Assembly (NCBI GenBank): GCA_016281255.1
Contig: JAEEIG010000170.1
Coordinates: 1 to 53,950 of the forward strand
Direction: 5' to 3'
DNA from: Bacteroidales bacterium
Lineage (GTDB): Bacteria > Bacteroidota > Bacteroidia > Bacteroidales > WCHB1-69
DNA: 53,950 nt
The notes beneath the pieces are model-generated. The model ran no database searches. It was not told where the DNA came from and worked only from the letters and a program-made list of their open reading frames with translations. Of the stretch, positions 1-10,705 are shown piece by piece (within the stretch, counting starts at the first letter, position 1; each line of letters begins with the position of its first letter). The position numbers were made by a program, and so were the translations under genes.

Positions 1-222
1 AAGCCCCGGTTTATTTGGTCTTTCAACCCATAAGGTTTACCCCCGCCGGCATCACTGACGGCGGCGTGAGCTCTTACCTCACGTTTTCACCCTTACCCGA
101 CAAGCGGGCGGTATCCTTTCTGTTGCACTGTCTGTCACGCTCGCGCGCGCCTTCCCGTTAGGAAGTATGGTGCTCTGCGTTGCCCGGACTTTCCTCAGCC
201 TCGCGGCCGCGACAACTCGGTT
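1..222 (-). ncRNA. rnpB: RNase P RNA, bacterial class A, 3' end may run past the window edge
   Basis: Reverse complement reads GAGGAAAGTCCGGGC, CAGAGCACCATACTTCCTAACGGGAAG, GATACCGCCCGC, GGTAAGGGTGAAAACGTGAGGTAAGAGCTCACG and ends AAACCGGGGCTT: conserved RNase P core motifs in order. Confidence 0.93.
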
Positions 223-262
223 TTCCTTTTTTTTGCTGTTGGACGTTAGCTCAAAGCCGAGG

Positions 263-1390
263 TTAATTCAACATCACCGGCATAATCAGCATCAACACAT
301 CCTCGTTCTCGTCATGCTGGACCGTGGGAGATATCAAAGCGGCGCGCTGCGGCTTTGAGAACGACATCTGGATGGTGTCGGCGTCAATATTCTCGATCAT
401 CTCACGCAAGAAACGGGAATTGAAGCCGATCTCCATCGGATCGCCCTGATAGTCGCACTGGATGTTCTCGGCTCCTTTGTAGGAGTAATCCATATCCTCA
501 GCCGTCAGATTCAGACCAGTCTCGCCCAAAGAGAGACGAACCTGGAAGGTGGATTGGCTGGAGTAATTCCCCAAACGACGGATGGATTTCAGGAACTCAT
601 CACGGCCGATAACCAGCACGTTCGGATTCTCTTTCGGGATAACAGACTCATAATTGGGATATTTGCCTTCTTTCAAAGAGGAAAACAACTCGAAATTGTC
701 GAAGGCAAAACGGATATGATGCGTGTTTTCGGAATACGCAACCTGAACATTCTCAGAGCAATTCGACAGAATATTCTTGAGATGAGCGATAGGCTTCTTC
801 GGCAGGATGAGGGAGGAGAACTCCTCGGTCTTCACTTCGGTGTTGCGGTAGCGAACCAACTTGTGCGCATCTGTGGCCACAAATGTGACGCCTTCAGAAG
901 AGAGCTCGCACAGAACACCCATCATGTTGGGACGGAGCTCATCATTGCCGGTGGCGAAGATCGTCTTGCTGATAGCACGTTGCAGCACTGAAGCACGAAT
1001 GGAGAAAGTCTTGGGCTCCTCGATGGGCTTCACCGTCGGATATTCATCGCTGGGGAAACAAGGTGCGCCATATTCGCCGTTCGCGGAAGAGAACTTCAGG
1101 ATGTTGTTCTCACTGTCGATGGCGAAAACCAACGGCATGTCCGGCATCAACTTCAACGTCTCAAGCAGAATCTTGGCAGGGACCGCCACGGAGCCTTCCC
1201 CTTCCACATTGTCCAATTCAATTACGGATGTCATCGTGGACTCGAGATCCGAGGCCGTGAGTTTCAACTGGTTCCCTTCAATAGAGACTAAAAAATTGTC
1301 TAAGATGGGCATGGTGCTGTTCGTTCCCATCACGCCGCTGATGGCACTTAAATTGCGATACAACAGGTCGCTTGATACGATGAATTTCAT
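263..1390 (-). CDS. dnaN: DNA polymerase III subunit beta
   Basis: 375 aa; MKFIVSSDLLYRNLSAISGVMGTNSTMPILDNFLV ... LIMPVMLN, typical sliding clamp start and end. Confidence 0.95.
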   Translation of the reverse strand: MKFIVSSDLLYRNLSAISGVMGTNSTMPILDNFLVSIEGNQLKLTASDLESTMTSVIELDNVEGEGSVAVPAKILLETLKLMPDMPLVFAIDSENNILKFSSANGEYGAPCFPSDEYPTVKPIEEPKTFSIRASVLQRAISKTIFATGNDELRPNMMGVLCELSSEGVTFVATDAHKLVRYRNTEVKTEEFSSLILPKKPIAHLKNILSNCSENVQVAYSENTHHIRFAFDNFELFSSLKEGKYPNYESVIPKENPNVLVIGRDEFLKSIRRLGNYSSQSTFQVRLSLGETGLNLTAEDMDYSYKGAENIQCDYQGDPMEIGFNSRFLREMIENIDADTIQMSFSKPQRAALISPTVQHDENEDVLMLIMPVMLN

Positions 1391-1447
1391 ATTCTATTTC
1401 TATTTTATTTCAAACTGCAAAGATACAAAAATATGGATATGGACGGA

Positions 1448-2032
1448 TCAGGAATTTTCATTCCGCAATCTGACCATCTCCTCCAATTCGGCATACCACT
1501 CCTCGCCGTACTTGTTGATAAGCGGTTCCTTCAAAAACCGATAGACCGGCAACTTCAGGCGGTTGCCATTCTCCACCGCGGTCTTGCAAATCGACCAGTG
1601 GTCGTAGTTCAACGCGTCGTAATCCCCCACCCTGCTGACCCTGACGGGATAGAGATAACAGGAGATGGGCTTCCTGAATGGGATCTCACCTCTGCGGAAA
1701 CACTTCTCAATCGCGCATTTCGCCACGCCATCTTCAAAGAAGGCATACGCACAGGCGTCATTGCTCTCCATCAAGGGAGTATCGAAAGAGTCGCCGCCAT
1801 TGAAAACGAAAGTGCCGCCGTTATCCACCACGGCGACACCTTCTTCGGTCATATATTTTTGATACTCAGGATAATATTCCTCAAGTTCAGCCACTTCGTC
1901 GGGGGCTATTGGCGCACCGCTGTCACCCTCCACACAACAAACACCCTTGCACTGTTCCAAATCACAGCAGAAGCATTTGTCGATAAGTTCCTCTGAAACG
2001 AGGACATTTCCCACAATTAACATCGTGTCCAA
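1448..2032 (-). CDS. DUF3109 family Cys-rich protein
   Basis: 194 aa; CFCCDLEQCKGVCCVEGDSGAPI and CYLYPVR motifs. Confidence 0.8.
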   Translation of the reverse strand: MDTMLIVGNVLVSEELIDKCFCCDLEQCKGVCCVEGDSGAPIAPDEVAELEEYYPEYQKYMTEEGVAVVDNGGTFVFNGGDSFDTPLMESNDACAYAFFEDGVAKCAIEKCFRRGEIPFRKPISCYLYPVRVSRVGDYDALNYDHWSICKTAVENGNRLKLPVYRFLKEPLINKYGEEWYAELEEMVRLRNENS

Positions 2033-2035
2033 CTG

Positions 2036-3412
2036 TTAGCCAAGACGTTTGAACTGACAGGTGAAGTGACGCATCAGTTCAGCTTCCCAAGTGATTTCCA
2101 AACCGCGTTTGATGGAATCGCGACGGTCATAGACATTCTTGAGGGCAGCGGCGATCACGTCCATGTGGTTGTTCGTATAGACGCGGCGCGGGATGCACAG
2201 ACGCACGAAGTCGTTGCCGCCGAAGCGGTTCTCGCGGGTCACAGGGTCGCGGTCAGCCAGCACGTAACCGATCTCGCATGCCCGGATACCGGCTTCGAGA
2301 TAGAGCTCGCATGTCAGCGTTTGAGCCGGGAACTCCTCTTTCGGGATTTGCGTCAACACCTTGTCGGCATCCACGAAGATAGCGTGACCACCGGCAGGAC
2401 GTTGGTAAGGGATGCCGTATTCGTCGAGCTTTGCAGCAAGATAGTGAACCTGTTTGATACGGGTCTCGACCATCTCAAACTCGATGTTCTCCTTCAAACC
2501 GACAGCCAAAGCGTCCATGTCACGGCCGTTCATACCGCCGTAGGTCAGGAAGCCTTCGAACGGGATGCAGAAGAGTTTCGCACCCTCATACCAATCCTTG
2601 CGGTTGGTGGCGATGAAACCTCCCATGTTGACCAAACCGTCTTTCTTGGCACTCATGGTCATGCTGTCCGCATAGCTGAACATCTCCTTGCAAATCTCGC
2701 GCAGGGTCTTGTTTTCGTAGCCTTTTTCGCGGGTCTTGATGAAGTATGCGTTTTCGATGAAGCGGGCGCTATCGACATTGACAGGCACGCCATATTTGTG
2801 GCAGAGTTCGCAGGTTTCGCGGATATTCTGCATGCTAACCGGCTGACCACCAACGGTGTTGTTTGTCACTGTGAGGACCATAAACGGAACTTTGCCCTTG
2901 TTCTCTTGCAACACCTTCTCCAGTTTTTCCAAGCTGACATTACCTTTAAACGGCACCTCCAATTGTGTGTCGTATGCCTCGGGGACCGTCACGTCGATGG
3001 CGAAAGCCTTACGGCTCTCGATATGGCCCTTCGTGGTGTCGAAATGGGCGTTGCCGGGGACGACCATGCCGGGTTTCACCAAGTAGCTGAACAGCACGTT
3101 CTCGGCCGCACGACCTTGGTGGGTAGGAATCACATAGTCGAAACCTGTGAGTTCCGTAATCGTATCCTTCATGTGGTAGAAAGAGCGGGCACCGCCGTAG
3201 CTCTCGTCACCCATCATCATCGCGCTCCACTGGCGGTCGCTCATGGCACCTGTACCGGAATCGGTCAGAAGATCGATATAGACGTAGTCGCTCTTCAGCA
3301 TGAAAATGTTATTATGGGCTTCCAAAAGCCACTTTTCGCGTTGTTCACGTGTGGATTTTTTAATGGGTTCCACCATTTTGATTTTCCACGCTTCTGCAAA
3401 TGGTAATTCCAT
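2036..3412 (-). CDS. tnaA: tryptophanase
   Basis: 458 aa; MELPFAEAWKIKMVEPIKKSTREQRE, DLLTDSGTGAMSDRQW, MTMSAKKDGLVNMGGFIAT; closer to Bacteroides tryptophanase than to tyrosine phenol-lyase as recalled. Confidence 0.9.
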   Translation of the reverse strand: MELPFAEAWKIKMVEPIKKSTREQREKWLLEAHNNIFMLKSDYVYIDLLTDSGTGAMSDRQWSAMMMGDESYGGARSFYHMKDTITELTGFDYVIPTHQGRAAENVLFSYLVKPGMVVPGNAHFDTTKGHIESRKAFAIDVTVPEAYDTQLEVPFKGNVSLEKLEKVLQENKGKVPFMVLTVTNNTVGGQPVSMQNIRETCELCHKYGVPVNVDSARFIENAYFIKTREKGYENKTLREICKEMFSYADSMTMSAKKDGLVNMGGFIATNRKDWYEGAKLFCIPFEGFLTYGGMNGRDMDALAVGLKENIEFEMVETRIKQVHYLAAKLDEYGIPYQRPAGGHAIFVDADKVLTQIPKEEFPAQTLTCELYLEAGIRACEIGYVLADRDPVTRENRFGGNDFVRLCIPRRVYTNNHMDVIAAALKNVYDRRDSIKRGLEITWEAELMRHFTCQFKRLG

Positions 3413-3473
3413 AGTATCTTTTTATTTGATTAATAATATTTATTGTTGTTATTTCTTCTTATTCGGATGTAGG

Positions 3474-4046
3474 CTAATAGGTTTCGGTCCGGGACAATGT
3501 GCCGTCTTCGTTATAGAAGCGCCACTCCCCTACCTGACGACCTTGGTCATAAACACCTGTATATCTGACGTTTCCGTTAGAGTAATAGACGGTATAACGC
3601 CCTTGCTCCTTGCCGTTTTCGTAATATCCCATCGTCTGTACCGTGCCATCCGGGTAATAGGCGTACCAGAGTCCCTCCCGGGTGGCGCCGCCGCGGTTCC
3701 CGTCAATGTACTTCTGATGGTTCTGATAGTAATGGGTCTCGTGCGCAATCTCGGAAGTCGGGTTGCCCGCACTGTCTTTTACATAATAGACCTCGATCTG
3801 CGGAGTATCATCCTCGTAACTTTTGAGCGCGACCTTCGCATAGAGCGAGTCGGCAAATTCGATCGGCGGGAAAACATGCAGGCTGTCGATAAACGACTGC
3901 TCATCAGCCACCGCCTGCCGCTTCTGGTTGCGGTTAGACACTGCAAGAAACGCGAGCGCAGCGGCCAAAGCCCCGAAAGCAAGGCAAAGCAGCACCACAT
4001 GTTTTGTGCCAAAAGACCGGTCCTTTTTCATCTCCTGTTCTGACAT
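3474..4046 (-). CDS. membrane-anchored MORN-variant repeat protein
   Basis: 190 aa; N-terminal TM; repeats EGLWYAYYPDGTVQTMGYYENGKEQGRYTVYYSNGNVRYTGVYDQGRQVGEWRFYNEDG. Confidence 0.75.
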   Translation of the reverse strand: MSEQEMKKDRSFGTKHVVLLCLAFGALAAALAFLAVSNRNQKRQAVADEQSFIDSLHVFPPIEFADSLYAKVALKSYEDDTPQIEVYYVKDSAGNPTSEIAHETHYYQNHQKYIDGNRGGATREGLWYAYYPDGTVQTMGYYENGKEQGRYTVYYSNGNVRYTGVYDQGRQVGEWRFYNEDGTLSRTETY

Positions 4047-4060
4047 CGCTTCTATGGTTA

Positions 4061-4804
4061 TTATTTCTTCTTTTTGAAAGATTTGTTCAACTCGTCGAGC
4101 ACCTCCTGGGTGATGTCATGTGCGGGATCCGCATACAACAGTTGCCCTCCTGTCTGGTAGGTGAAGATGTAGGAGGCGTTGTAAGAAGCATTCACCCGGT
4201 CGGCGGCGGCCATCAAGGAGTCCGCGATCTGCGACAAAGCAGCCTGGTAGCGGGCCTCCAACGACTCCACTGCCTGCGAATAGTCGTTCTGCAGCCGAAG
4301 ACTCTCTTCCTGCAGACTCTGCTGCGCATACTGCGCTTGCTGCGCGTTCAGAGAACCGGAGCTGTAGTTTTTCTCGAAATTGGAGGCTTTCTGTTCCAAC
4401 GCTTTCTGGCGGTTCTGGAACACCACGGCCTGTTTCTGTTTCTCGGCATCGATACTGTCGGTCAAGATCTTAACCAACTCATAATTGGCATTAATCGAGT
4501 CTATATTGATATAAACGACCTCGCCGTTGCCTTTTTCCGCCGGTTTCTGAACCACGGCAGCCGGCTTTTTGCCGCCCGCGAAATGCAGGATAAACAGCGC
4601 TATCACAGCAGCTGCCAGCAAACCTTCGACTATCCAGTGCACCCTTCCGCACTTATTCTCGCACGCCGGCTTGACTTCCTCTTTCTGCGGTGAATCCATC
4701 GTGTCGTGTTCCACCACAAAACCTTTCTCGTCCACCACGGTTGCTTCGTTCTCCACAACCTCATTCTTCAACTCTTCGTTCTTCTCTTCGAAATTTTCTT
4801 CCAT
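4061..4804 (-). CDS. OmpH/Skp-like coiled-coil protein with one TM
   Basis: 247 aa; VVYINIDSINANYELVKILTDSIDAEKQKQ ... Gln-rich coiled coil. Confidence 0.7.
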   Translation of the reverse strand: MEENFEEKNEELKNEVVENEATVVDEKGFVVEHDTMDSPQKEEVKPACENKCGRVHWIVEGLLAAAVIALFILHFAGGKKPAAVVQKPAEKGNGEVVYINIDSINANYELVKILTDSIDAEKQKQAVVFQNRQKALEQKASNFEKNYSSGSLNAQQAQYAQQSLQEESLRLQNDYSQAVESLEARYQAALSQIADSLMAAADRVNASYNASYIFTYQTGGQLLYADPAHDITQEVLDELNKSFKKKK

Positions 4805-4832
4805 TACTGATTACAAATTACTAATTAAATGA

Positions 4833-7034
4833 TTAATTTCCGACGTCCGACAGGTACTTGATTCGCATGATGCGGATCTCGTCCAGCGTGTATTCGTCCT
4901 CGCCCAACACGCGCAACGCCTCCTCCGCGGAGTCGGTGTCGGCATTGGCGAAATAGTCGATAATGTCTTCCTGATGGTACGCCTCAATCTCCTCGTCGAT
5001 GTAGTAGGAGATGTCGATCTTCGCACCAGAGGCCACGATATGCTCGATTTCAGTGAGCAGCTCGTCCATGTCCAGTCCTTTCGCGATAGCTATGTCCTCG
5101 AAGCTGATCTTGTGGTCAATCCCTTGGATGATAAAGAGTTTGTTGGCGGATTTCTTCGCGACGGTCTTCAACACAAAATCTTGCGGACGATCGATTTCAT
5201 TCTCCTCCACATACTGCTTGATCAATTCGATGAAACGACGGCCGTATTTCTGCGCCTTTCCGGGACCGACCCCCACCACGCGGGTCATCTCCTCCATGGT
5301 GATCGGGTACTGGATGCACATATCCTCCAACGACGGGTCCTGGAAAATGATGAACGGCGGCAGGTTCTCCTCCTTGGAGATGGTCTTGCGCAGGTCTTTC
5401 AACAGGCTGAACAGCACGGTGTCGAAAGCCTCCTCGACATTGCCAGCGACCGCATCCACCGCATCGTCGTCGTCCTCATCCTCCTCCGTCACCGGCTTGA
5501 TGGCCATGATCGGATAGGGATTGGTCATGTACTTCTTGCCTTTGTCGGTGATTTTAAGCAAGCCGTAGTTCTCTATATCCTTGACAATCAGATTGTCGAA
5601 AATGGAGACGCGGACCACGTTGGACCAGAATTTCGCGTCATAGTCCATGCCTTCGCCGAACTGTTTCAGTTTCTCGTGATGGAACTTCAGGATGGAGGTC
5701 GTCTTGTTACCACAGATGATATCCACAATCTGATCCTCCTTGAACTGTTGCTTAACCGCCAGGATCACCTCCAAAAGCAGCTGAATCTGCTCGGAAGCGT
5801 CCATTTTGGGCTTCGGATGGTTGCAGTTGTCGCAATTGTGGCAGTTCTCCTCCGTGTAATTCTCACCGAAATAGTGGAGCAGGTGTTTTCTGCGGCAATT
5901 GGTGGACTCCGCGTAGGATGCTGTCTCTGCGAGGAGCTGTTTCACAATTTCCTGTTCCGAAACCGACTTTTTGGCGGAGAATTTCTCCAATTTGTTCAGG
6001 TCCTTCTGGTCATAGAAAGCGATACAGAGGCCCTCGCCGTCGTCGCGTCCGGCACGCCCTGTCTCCTGGTAGTATCCCTCCAGACTCTTGGGCATGTCGT
6101 AGTGGATGACAAAACGTACATCCGGTTTGTCGATACCCATACCGAACGCGATGGTCGCCACAATGATATCCGCCTTCTCCATCAGGAAGTCGTCCTGATT
6201 CTGCACGCGGGTCTTGGAGTCCAGGCCGGCGTGATACGGCAGGGCGCGGATGCCGTTCTCCTGCAGCAGCACGGCCAATTCCTCCACTTTTTTGCGGCTC
6301 AGGCAATAGATGATACCGGATTTCCCGGGGTGGTTCTTGATGAATTTCACCACTTCCTTGTCCACATCCTTGGTCTTCTCTCGGATTTCGTAATAGAGAT
6401 TCGGGCGGTTGAAGGAGGAGATGAAGACCTCCGCCTTGTCCATGCCGAGGTTCTTCTGGATATCGCTCTGCACTTTGGGCGTAGCGGTGGCCGTCAGCGC
6501 AATCACCGGCACATCTTTACCGATCTGCTGGATGATTTTGCGGATATTACGGTATTCAGGACGGAAATCGTGGCCCCATTCCGAGATACAGTGTGCCTCA
6601 TCAATGGCATAGAAGGAGATGTTGATATCCTGGAAAAAGTTCACATTCTCCTCCTTGGTCAAGGATTCGGGGGCGACATACAACAGTTTGGTCTTGCCGG
6701 AGATAAGGTCTTTCTTCACTTCGGCAATCTCAGCCTTGTTGAGGGAGGAATTCAGGAAATGCGCGATGCCGCGGTCGGTGCCGAACGTGCGGATGGCATC
6801 TACCTGGTTCTTCATCAGCGCGATCAGCGGCGAAATCACGATAGCCGTGCCGTCGCTCATCAACGCCGGAAGCTGATAGCACATGGATTTGCCGCCGCCG
6901 GTGGGCATAATCACAAAACAGTCCTTGCCTTTCAACAAAGTCTTGATGATTTTCAGCTGGTCGCCCTTGAATGTGTCGAAGCCGAAAACCGTTTTCAAAG
7001 TTTGATGGATGGCTTTATCCGTAATTCTCTTCAT
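4833..7034 (-). CDS. recQ: ATP-dependent DNA helicase RecQ
   Basis: 733 aa; [57 protein letters not shown] zinc site, HRDC-like C-terminus. Confidence 0.95.
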   Translation of the reverse strand: MKRITDKAIHQTLKTVFGFDTFKGDQLKIIKTLLKGKDCFVIMPTGGGKSMCYQLPALMSDGTAIVISPLIALMKNQVDAIRTFGTDRGIAHFLNSSLNKAEIAEVKKDLISGKTKLLYVAPESLTKEENVNFFQDINISFYAIDEAHCISEWGHDFRPEYRNIRKIIQQIGKDVPVIALTATATPKVQSDIQKNLGMDKAEVFISSFNRPNLYYEIREKTKDVDKEVVKFIKNHPGKSGIIYCLSRKKVEELAVLLQENGIRALPYHAGLDSKTRVQNQDDFLMEKADIIVATIAFGMGIDKPDVRFVIHYDMPKSLEGYYQETGRAGRDDGEGLCIAFYDQKDLNKLEKFSAKKSVSEQEIVKQLLAETASYAESTNCRRKHLLHYFGENYTEENCHNCDNCNHPKPKMDASEQIQLLLEVILAVKQQFKEDQIVDIICGNKTTSILKFHHEKLKQFGEGMDYDAKFWSNVVRVSIFDNLIVKDIENYGLLKITDKGKKYMTNPYPIMAIKPVTEEDEDDDDAVDAVAGNVEEAFDTVLFSLLKDLRKTISKEENLPPFIIFQDPSLEDMCIQYPITMEEMTRVVGVGPGKAQKYGRRFIELIKQYVEENEIDRPQDFVLKTVAKKSANKLFIIQGIDHKISFEDIAIAKGLDMDELLTEIEHIVASGAKIDISYYIDEEIEAYHQEDIIDYFANADTDSAEEALRVLGEDEYTLDEIRIMRIKYLSDVGN

Positions 7035-7217
7035 ATATAACTATATAGAAATACTCTAAATATCTGTATTTTAACCAAGTTCAAATTTAAGTACAAAGAT
7101 ATAAAATATTTGATATGGTATCACGCGGAAATAATTTTTCTTGAAATTATTTTTATCAACACATGTTAATGAAAAGCGGTTGGGCACGAAAAGGGCTTCC
7201 CGCAACTGTCCGGCATA

Positions 7218-7250
7218 AAAAAAGCGGATGTCTTCCGACACCCGCTTTAG
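7218..7250 (-). terminator. Rho-independent terminator of the por operon
   Basis: Minus strand AAAGCGGGTGTCGGAAGACATCCGCTTTTTTT: strong stem, GGAA loop, T tract, just 3' of the porN stop. Confidence 0.85.
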
Positions 7251-7276
7251 CGTAATTATGAAAAAGTCTTGTTGGA

Positions 7277-8206
7277 TTAAAACTCCCAGAGGTCGTGCTC
7301 GAAATTACGCATCTTGTCAGTAATGCGCTCGGATTCGATACGCTGGTCGCGGGAATTGGCGATGTATTCCTCAATGTCACGATCATAGACATTCGATTCC
7401 TTGTAAATCAAGCTGGAAAAATCGCGCTTCCAAGTGATGAGGTCGTCAAAGGAGAGACGGGAGGCATTGTTCTTCACATTGAACACCTCCTGCTTGGCAA
7501 GGAAAGGACGGAGTTCATTGTAATAGATGTAGCCGATACGTTTCTGGGTTTTGTTGGCGGCCACAGCCTCTTGGTCCTCCTCTTCGTCGTAAGAGTTGCT
7601 GGTAGGACGGTCGTATTCGATAATAGGTTCAATCTCAAGGATTTGAACTCTGAATGTGGAATACTGTTTGTCGAAATACCAAACCTCTTTGAGACGATAG
7701 TTGATGATCTCCTTGGGCTCGAATTGGAGGATGAGTTCCTTCGTGCCGATTTCCTCACCGTCCTCGTCGATTTCGGGGATAGTCATCACCTGGGAGACCA
7801 GGGTTTGCAACTCGTCACGTGAATAAGGGAAGGTGCACATCTCGTCGGAATAGACCGGCAAAACGCCCTCGGACTTTTCAGGGTTGCTGATGTCGATAGC
7901 ATCGAAGATTGTCTGTCCAAGGCTTCTCCACGTGCCGCGGGTCTCCGTCGGGAAATAGAGCGGATGGTTGACCTTCTCGCGCAAATCGATGATACGCCAA
8001 ATCGTCCAATAGTAGGCCACATCGGCCTGGCGGACCGGCGGATATGCGATAGGATCGTTAAAGTCACCGATATTCACCTGTTCCCAGGGCATCTCGACGG
8101 GCTTGCGAACAGGCTGCTCCATTGTGCTGCCGTCAATTTCGTCGTCCTGCGCGAACGCGAAAGAGGCGGCCAGTAACATCATTGCGAATAATGCGAACTT
8201 TTTCAT
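7277..8206 (-). CDS. porN: T9SS ring protein PorN/GldN
   Basis: 309 aa with signal peptide; WRIIDLREKVNHPLYFP, PYSRDELQTLV; last gene of a P-K-L-M-N operon. Confidence 0.9.
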   Translation of the reverse strand: MKKFALFAMMLLAASFAFAQDDEIDGSTMEQPVRKPVEMPWEQVNIGDFNDPIAYPPVRQADVAYYWTIWRIIDLREKVNHPLYFPTETRGTWRSLGQTIFDAIDISNPEKSEGVLPVYSDEMCTFPYSRDELQTLVSQVMTIPEIDEDGEEIGTKELILQFEPKEIINYRLKEVWYFDKQYSTFRVQILEIEPIIEYDRPTSNSYDEEEDQEAVAANKTQKRIGYIYYNELRPFLAKQEVFNVKNNASRLSFDDLITWKRDFSSLIYKESNVYDRDIEEYIANSRDQRIESERITDKMRNFEHDLWEF

Positions 8207-8227
8207 AATTGTATGTTTTTATTTTTG

Positions 8228-9859
8228 TTATCTGATACGGACAGAGAATTCATCCAACGTACGGGAGCCGGCTTCGGAGCTGACCTTGATGTCGCTGAAG
8301 TAGATAACCGTGTTGGAAGAAGCCTTCTGAATGGCGGACTTGGCCTTATCGCTCAAAGAGCCACCCTGACAAACGATGGCAGGTTCCTCCATACCCTTGC
8401 TCACGATAATCACGCGGAAAGAGTTGACGGACCACTTGAGGTCATAGACAAAGTCGTCGCCCATGGTGGCACGAATGACCGGGTTGGCCAGCAACTCGGC
8501 TTTCGCACGCTTGCCACCGCGGATGTTGGCACCCAAGACTGCCTTCGGGTCCGGAACACGTTTCACACGGAACGTAGTGGTACCCAAAGTCTTGGTACTC
8601 TCACCCACTTTGGCGGCAACCGTTGCCTGAACGGTCTTGCCAATCAAAGAGGTGGGAACGTTCACGTTGAACTTGCCGGCACCTTGTGAAGAAGCGTTAC
8701 AACCGGGGAAGGAGACGCTCAGCTTGTCGGGAGCCACAGGACCTGACACAGAGACGGGGTTGGCGATACCGGCATACAGCACGTTCATCTTGTCGGCTGC
8801 AATCGTCGCGGAAGGTGTCAGCACCGTGTACTTGTCGCTGAATCCGTAGTATTTGGGTTGACCACTCGGGTCCATGATCTTGATCAAGCCTGCATATTTC
8901 TGCTCACCCGTACCGCTGGTACCGATTTTCAGTTTCACAAGGCCGTTCTCGCCTTCCAGTTTGGTGGCACCGCCGAGACCTTCAACGGTCAGGGTGTCGG
9001 CACCCATCTTGTACCAAACCTCGGGGGTTGACTTGCTGTCGAAAGCAGCCACGATAATGTCAGCCTCGTAAGCGTCTCCGGCGAACACCATCTGTGATTT
9101 CGGGATGGAACGACCCGTGACCTGGTCGAACTTGAAGTCTTCAGCACTGATAGAGGCCTTCAGGTAGGCAAGCATCATGGACTCGGCATTGCGGACCTCG
9201 CCGATCTCCTTGTTCAAAAGGGTGATGGCAGCGGCAGCGATGATATGGTCGAAGTTGTGTTCGGCCCAAGACTGCACCGCACCTTCCTTGGTGAACTTCT
9301 GATCGACATCCAGACCGATACCGGCGGAGAGACGCTCACGGTCGGAGGCCTTGGCCAATTTCAGGATGTTCTTCTTGTAGTCTCTGATCTTATCGGCAAG
9401 CTCGAAAGCGTGCTTTTTGTTAATCATATAGTCGGTGGGCTTGTCGAAGTTCTCCTTGGCCTTCATGTTGGCCACCGTCGTGGTGACCTTCTCCTTCTTG
9501 CCTTTGTCGTTCTTCACCTCAACCAGTGTGTCACCGTCAACGTAGAATATCAGATCCTGACGCATGTTCTCAATGTATTTCACCATTTGGTTGGTCTCCT
9601 TGCGGAGTGTCTGTGCATTGACGTATGCATCGTGAATCTTCGCCTCGCCCAGAATGGTCTTCTGCTGCTCGAACCAGTTGTAGTCCGAGTAGTTCTGTTG
9701 CGTGGCGTTGCGCGTAGATATAGCAAGCGTGTCATCCACAACGATGAAGGCGTTCAAAATTTCCGCAGAAACGTTCAATGCCAACATTGCGGTGTACACC
9801 AAGTACATCATCTGAATCATTTTCTGTCTCGGGGTTTCCGGACAATTTGTTGCACCCAT
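8228..9859 (-). CDS. porM: T9SS motor protein PorM/GldM
   Basis: 543 aa; MGATNCPETPRQKMIQMMYLVYTAMLALNVSAEILNAF. Confidence 0.94.
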   Translation of the reverse strand: MGATNCPETPRQKMIQMMYLVYTAMLALNVSAEILNAFIVVDDTLAISTRNATQQNYSDYNWFEQQKTILGEAKIHDAYVNAQTLRKETNQMVKYIENMRQDLIFYVDGDTLVEVKNDKGKKEKVTTTVANMKAKENFDKPTDYMINKKHAFELADKIRDYKKNILKLAKASDRERLSAGIGLDVDQKFTKEGAVQSWAEHNFDHIIAAAAITLLNKEIGEVRNAESMMLAYLKASISAEDFKFDQVTGRSIPKSQMVFAGDAYEADIIVAAFDSKSTPEVWYKMGADTLTVEGLGGATKLEGENGLVKLKIGTSGTGEQKYAGLIKIMDPSGQPKYYGFSDKYTVLTPSATIAADKMNVLYAGIANPVSVSGPVAPDKLSVSFPGCNASSQGAGKFNVNVPTSLIGKTVQATVAAKVGESTKTLGTTTFRVKRVPDPKAVLGANIRGGKRAKAELLANPVIRATMGDDFVYDLKWSVNSFRVIIVSKGMEEPAIVCQGGSLSDKAKSAIQKASSNTVIYFSDIKVSSEAGSRTLDEFSVRIR

Positions 9860-9905
9860 ATCTCAATTAAATTTAGTTAGTGATTTTGGTAATGAACTAA
9901 ACGAA

Positions 9906-10652
9906 TTACTTCATAGCGGCAAGCATATTGCCGTAAACGTTACTTAATTTGGAGATATTGGTGGTTAATTTATCCAATTCGGCTTTGAAACTGTCGGTTT
10001 GAGCTAAGGACTTAGCTGTTTGTTCGTAAGCGGTAGCCAGTTGTGTGACAGCGGTGGTGGCGCGTTTCACACTCTCGTTGTAGGCTGCGGAGACACCGCC
10101 GTCCACCTCGAGGCTCTGGGCGACCTTATCATATTTCAGAGTGAGGTTACGCACAGACTCGGAAGCCTTCTGCAAATTGCTGGTGTAGTTGTCGGTAGAG
10201 ACAACAGCGTCGGAAACGCCAGCCAGTTTGTGGGCGTTGTCGCTCAAGTTGCGCATACCGGACGCAAGGCTTTCCATCAGTTCGGGACCAATCTTCGCCT
10301 CTTCCAGCATCTTGTCCAGAGCCTGGGTCGTGGAGAGCGTGTCAGTCTTCACCTGCTGTTTCTTCTCGCGACGGGACTTCTTTTCGCCCTCCTCAATCTC
10401 GATGTCGGAACCAGTGGCCAACTCGGGGTAAACCAAAGCCCAGTTGTACTCCACGTGAAGCGGCTCGAAAGCGGAGAAGAAGAAGATGACGGACTCCGTG
10501 AACATACCTGCCATAAGCATGATGTTAGCGCCCGGCCAGTGCAGAATTTTGAACAACGCACCTAAAATGACGACTGCAGCGCCCCAGCCATACAGCTTGG
10601 CCATGAAGTTCTTGTAACCTTTCGATCTGACTAATTGATCAATTTTACTCAT
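9906..10652 (-). CDS. porL: T9SS motor protein PorL/GldL
   Basis: 248 aa; two TM segments, YGWGAAVVILGALFKILHWPGANIMLMAGMFTESVIFFFSAFEP. Confidence 0.94.
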   Translation of the reverse strand: MSKIDQLVRSKGYKNFMAKLYGWGAAVVILGALFKILHWPGANIMLMAGMFTESVIFFFSAFEPLHVEYNWALVYPELATGSDIEIEEGEKKSRREKKQQVKTDTLSTTQALDKMLEEAKIGPELMESLASGMRNLSDNAHKLAGVSDAVVSTDNYTSNLQKASESVRNLTLKYDKVAQSLEVDGGVSAAYNESVKRATTAVTQLATAYEQTAKSLAQTDSFKAELDKLTTNISKLSNVYGNMLAAMK

Positions 10653-10705
10653 TTTGTTTAATTTTTTAAGTTAATGATTTATTTTTATTGATTTTGATTT
10701 ATTGT

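Noticed and set aside
167-358. 63-aa plus ORF
   Set aside because: Lies over rnpB and the end of dnaN.
2066-3406. 446-aa plus-strand ORF
   Set aside because: Antisense shadow of tnaA.
3474-4046. Toxin-antitoxin antitoxin (name often given to MORN-variant YwqK-like proteins)
   Set aside because: No adjacent toxin; the membrane-anchored repeat protein gives no support for a TA role.
4974-7040. 688-aa plus-strand ORF
   Set aside because: Exactly antisense to recQ; long opposite frames follow from codon bias, and the translation lacks recognisable domains.
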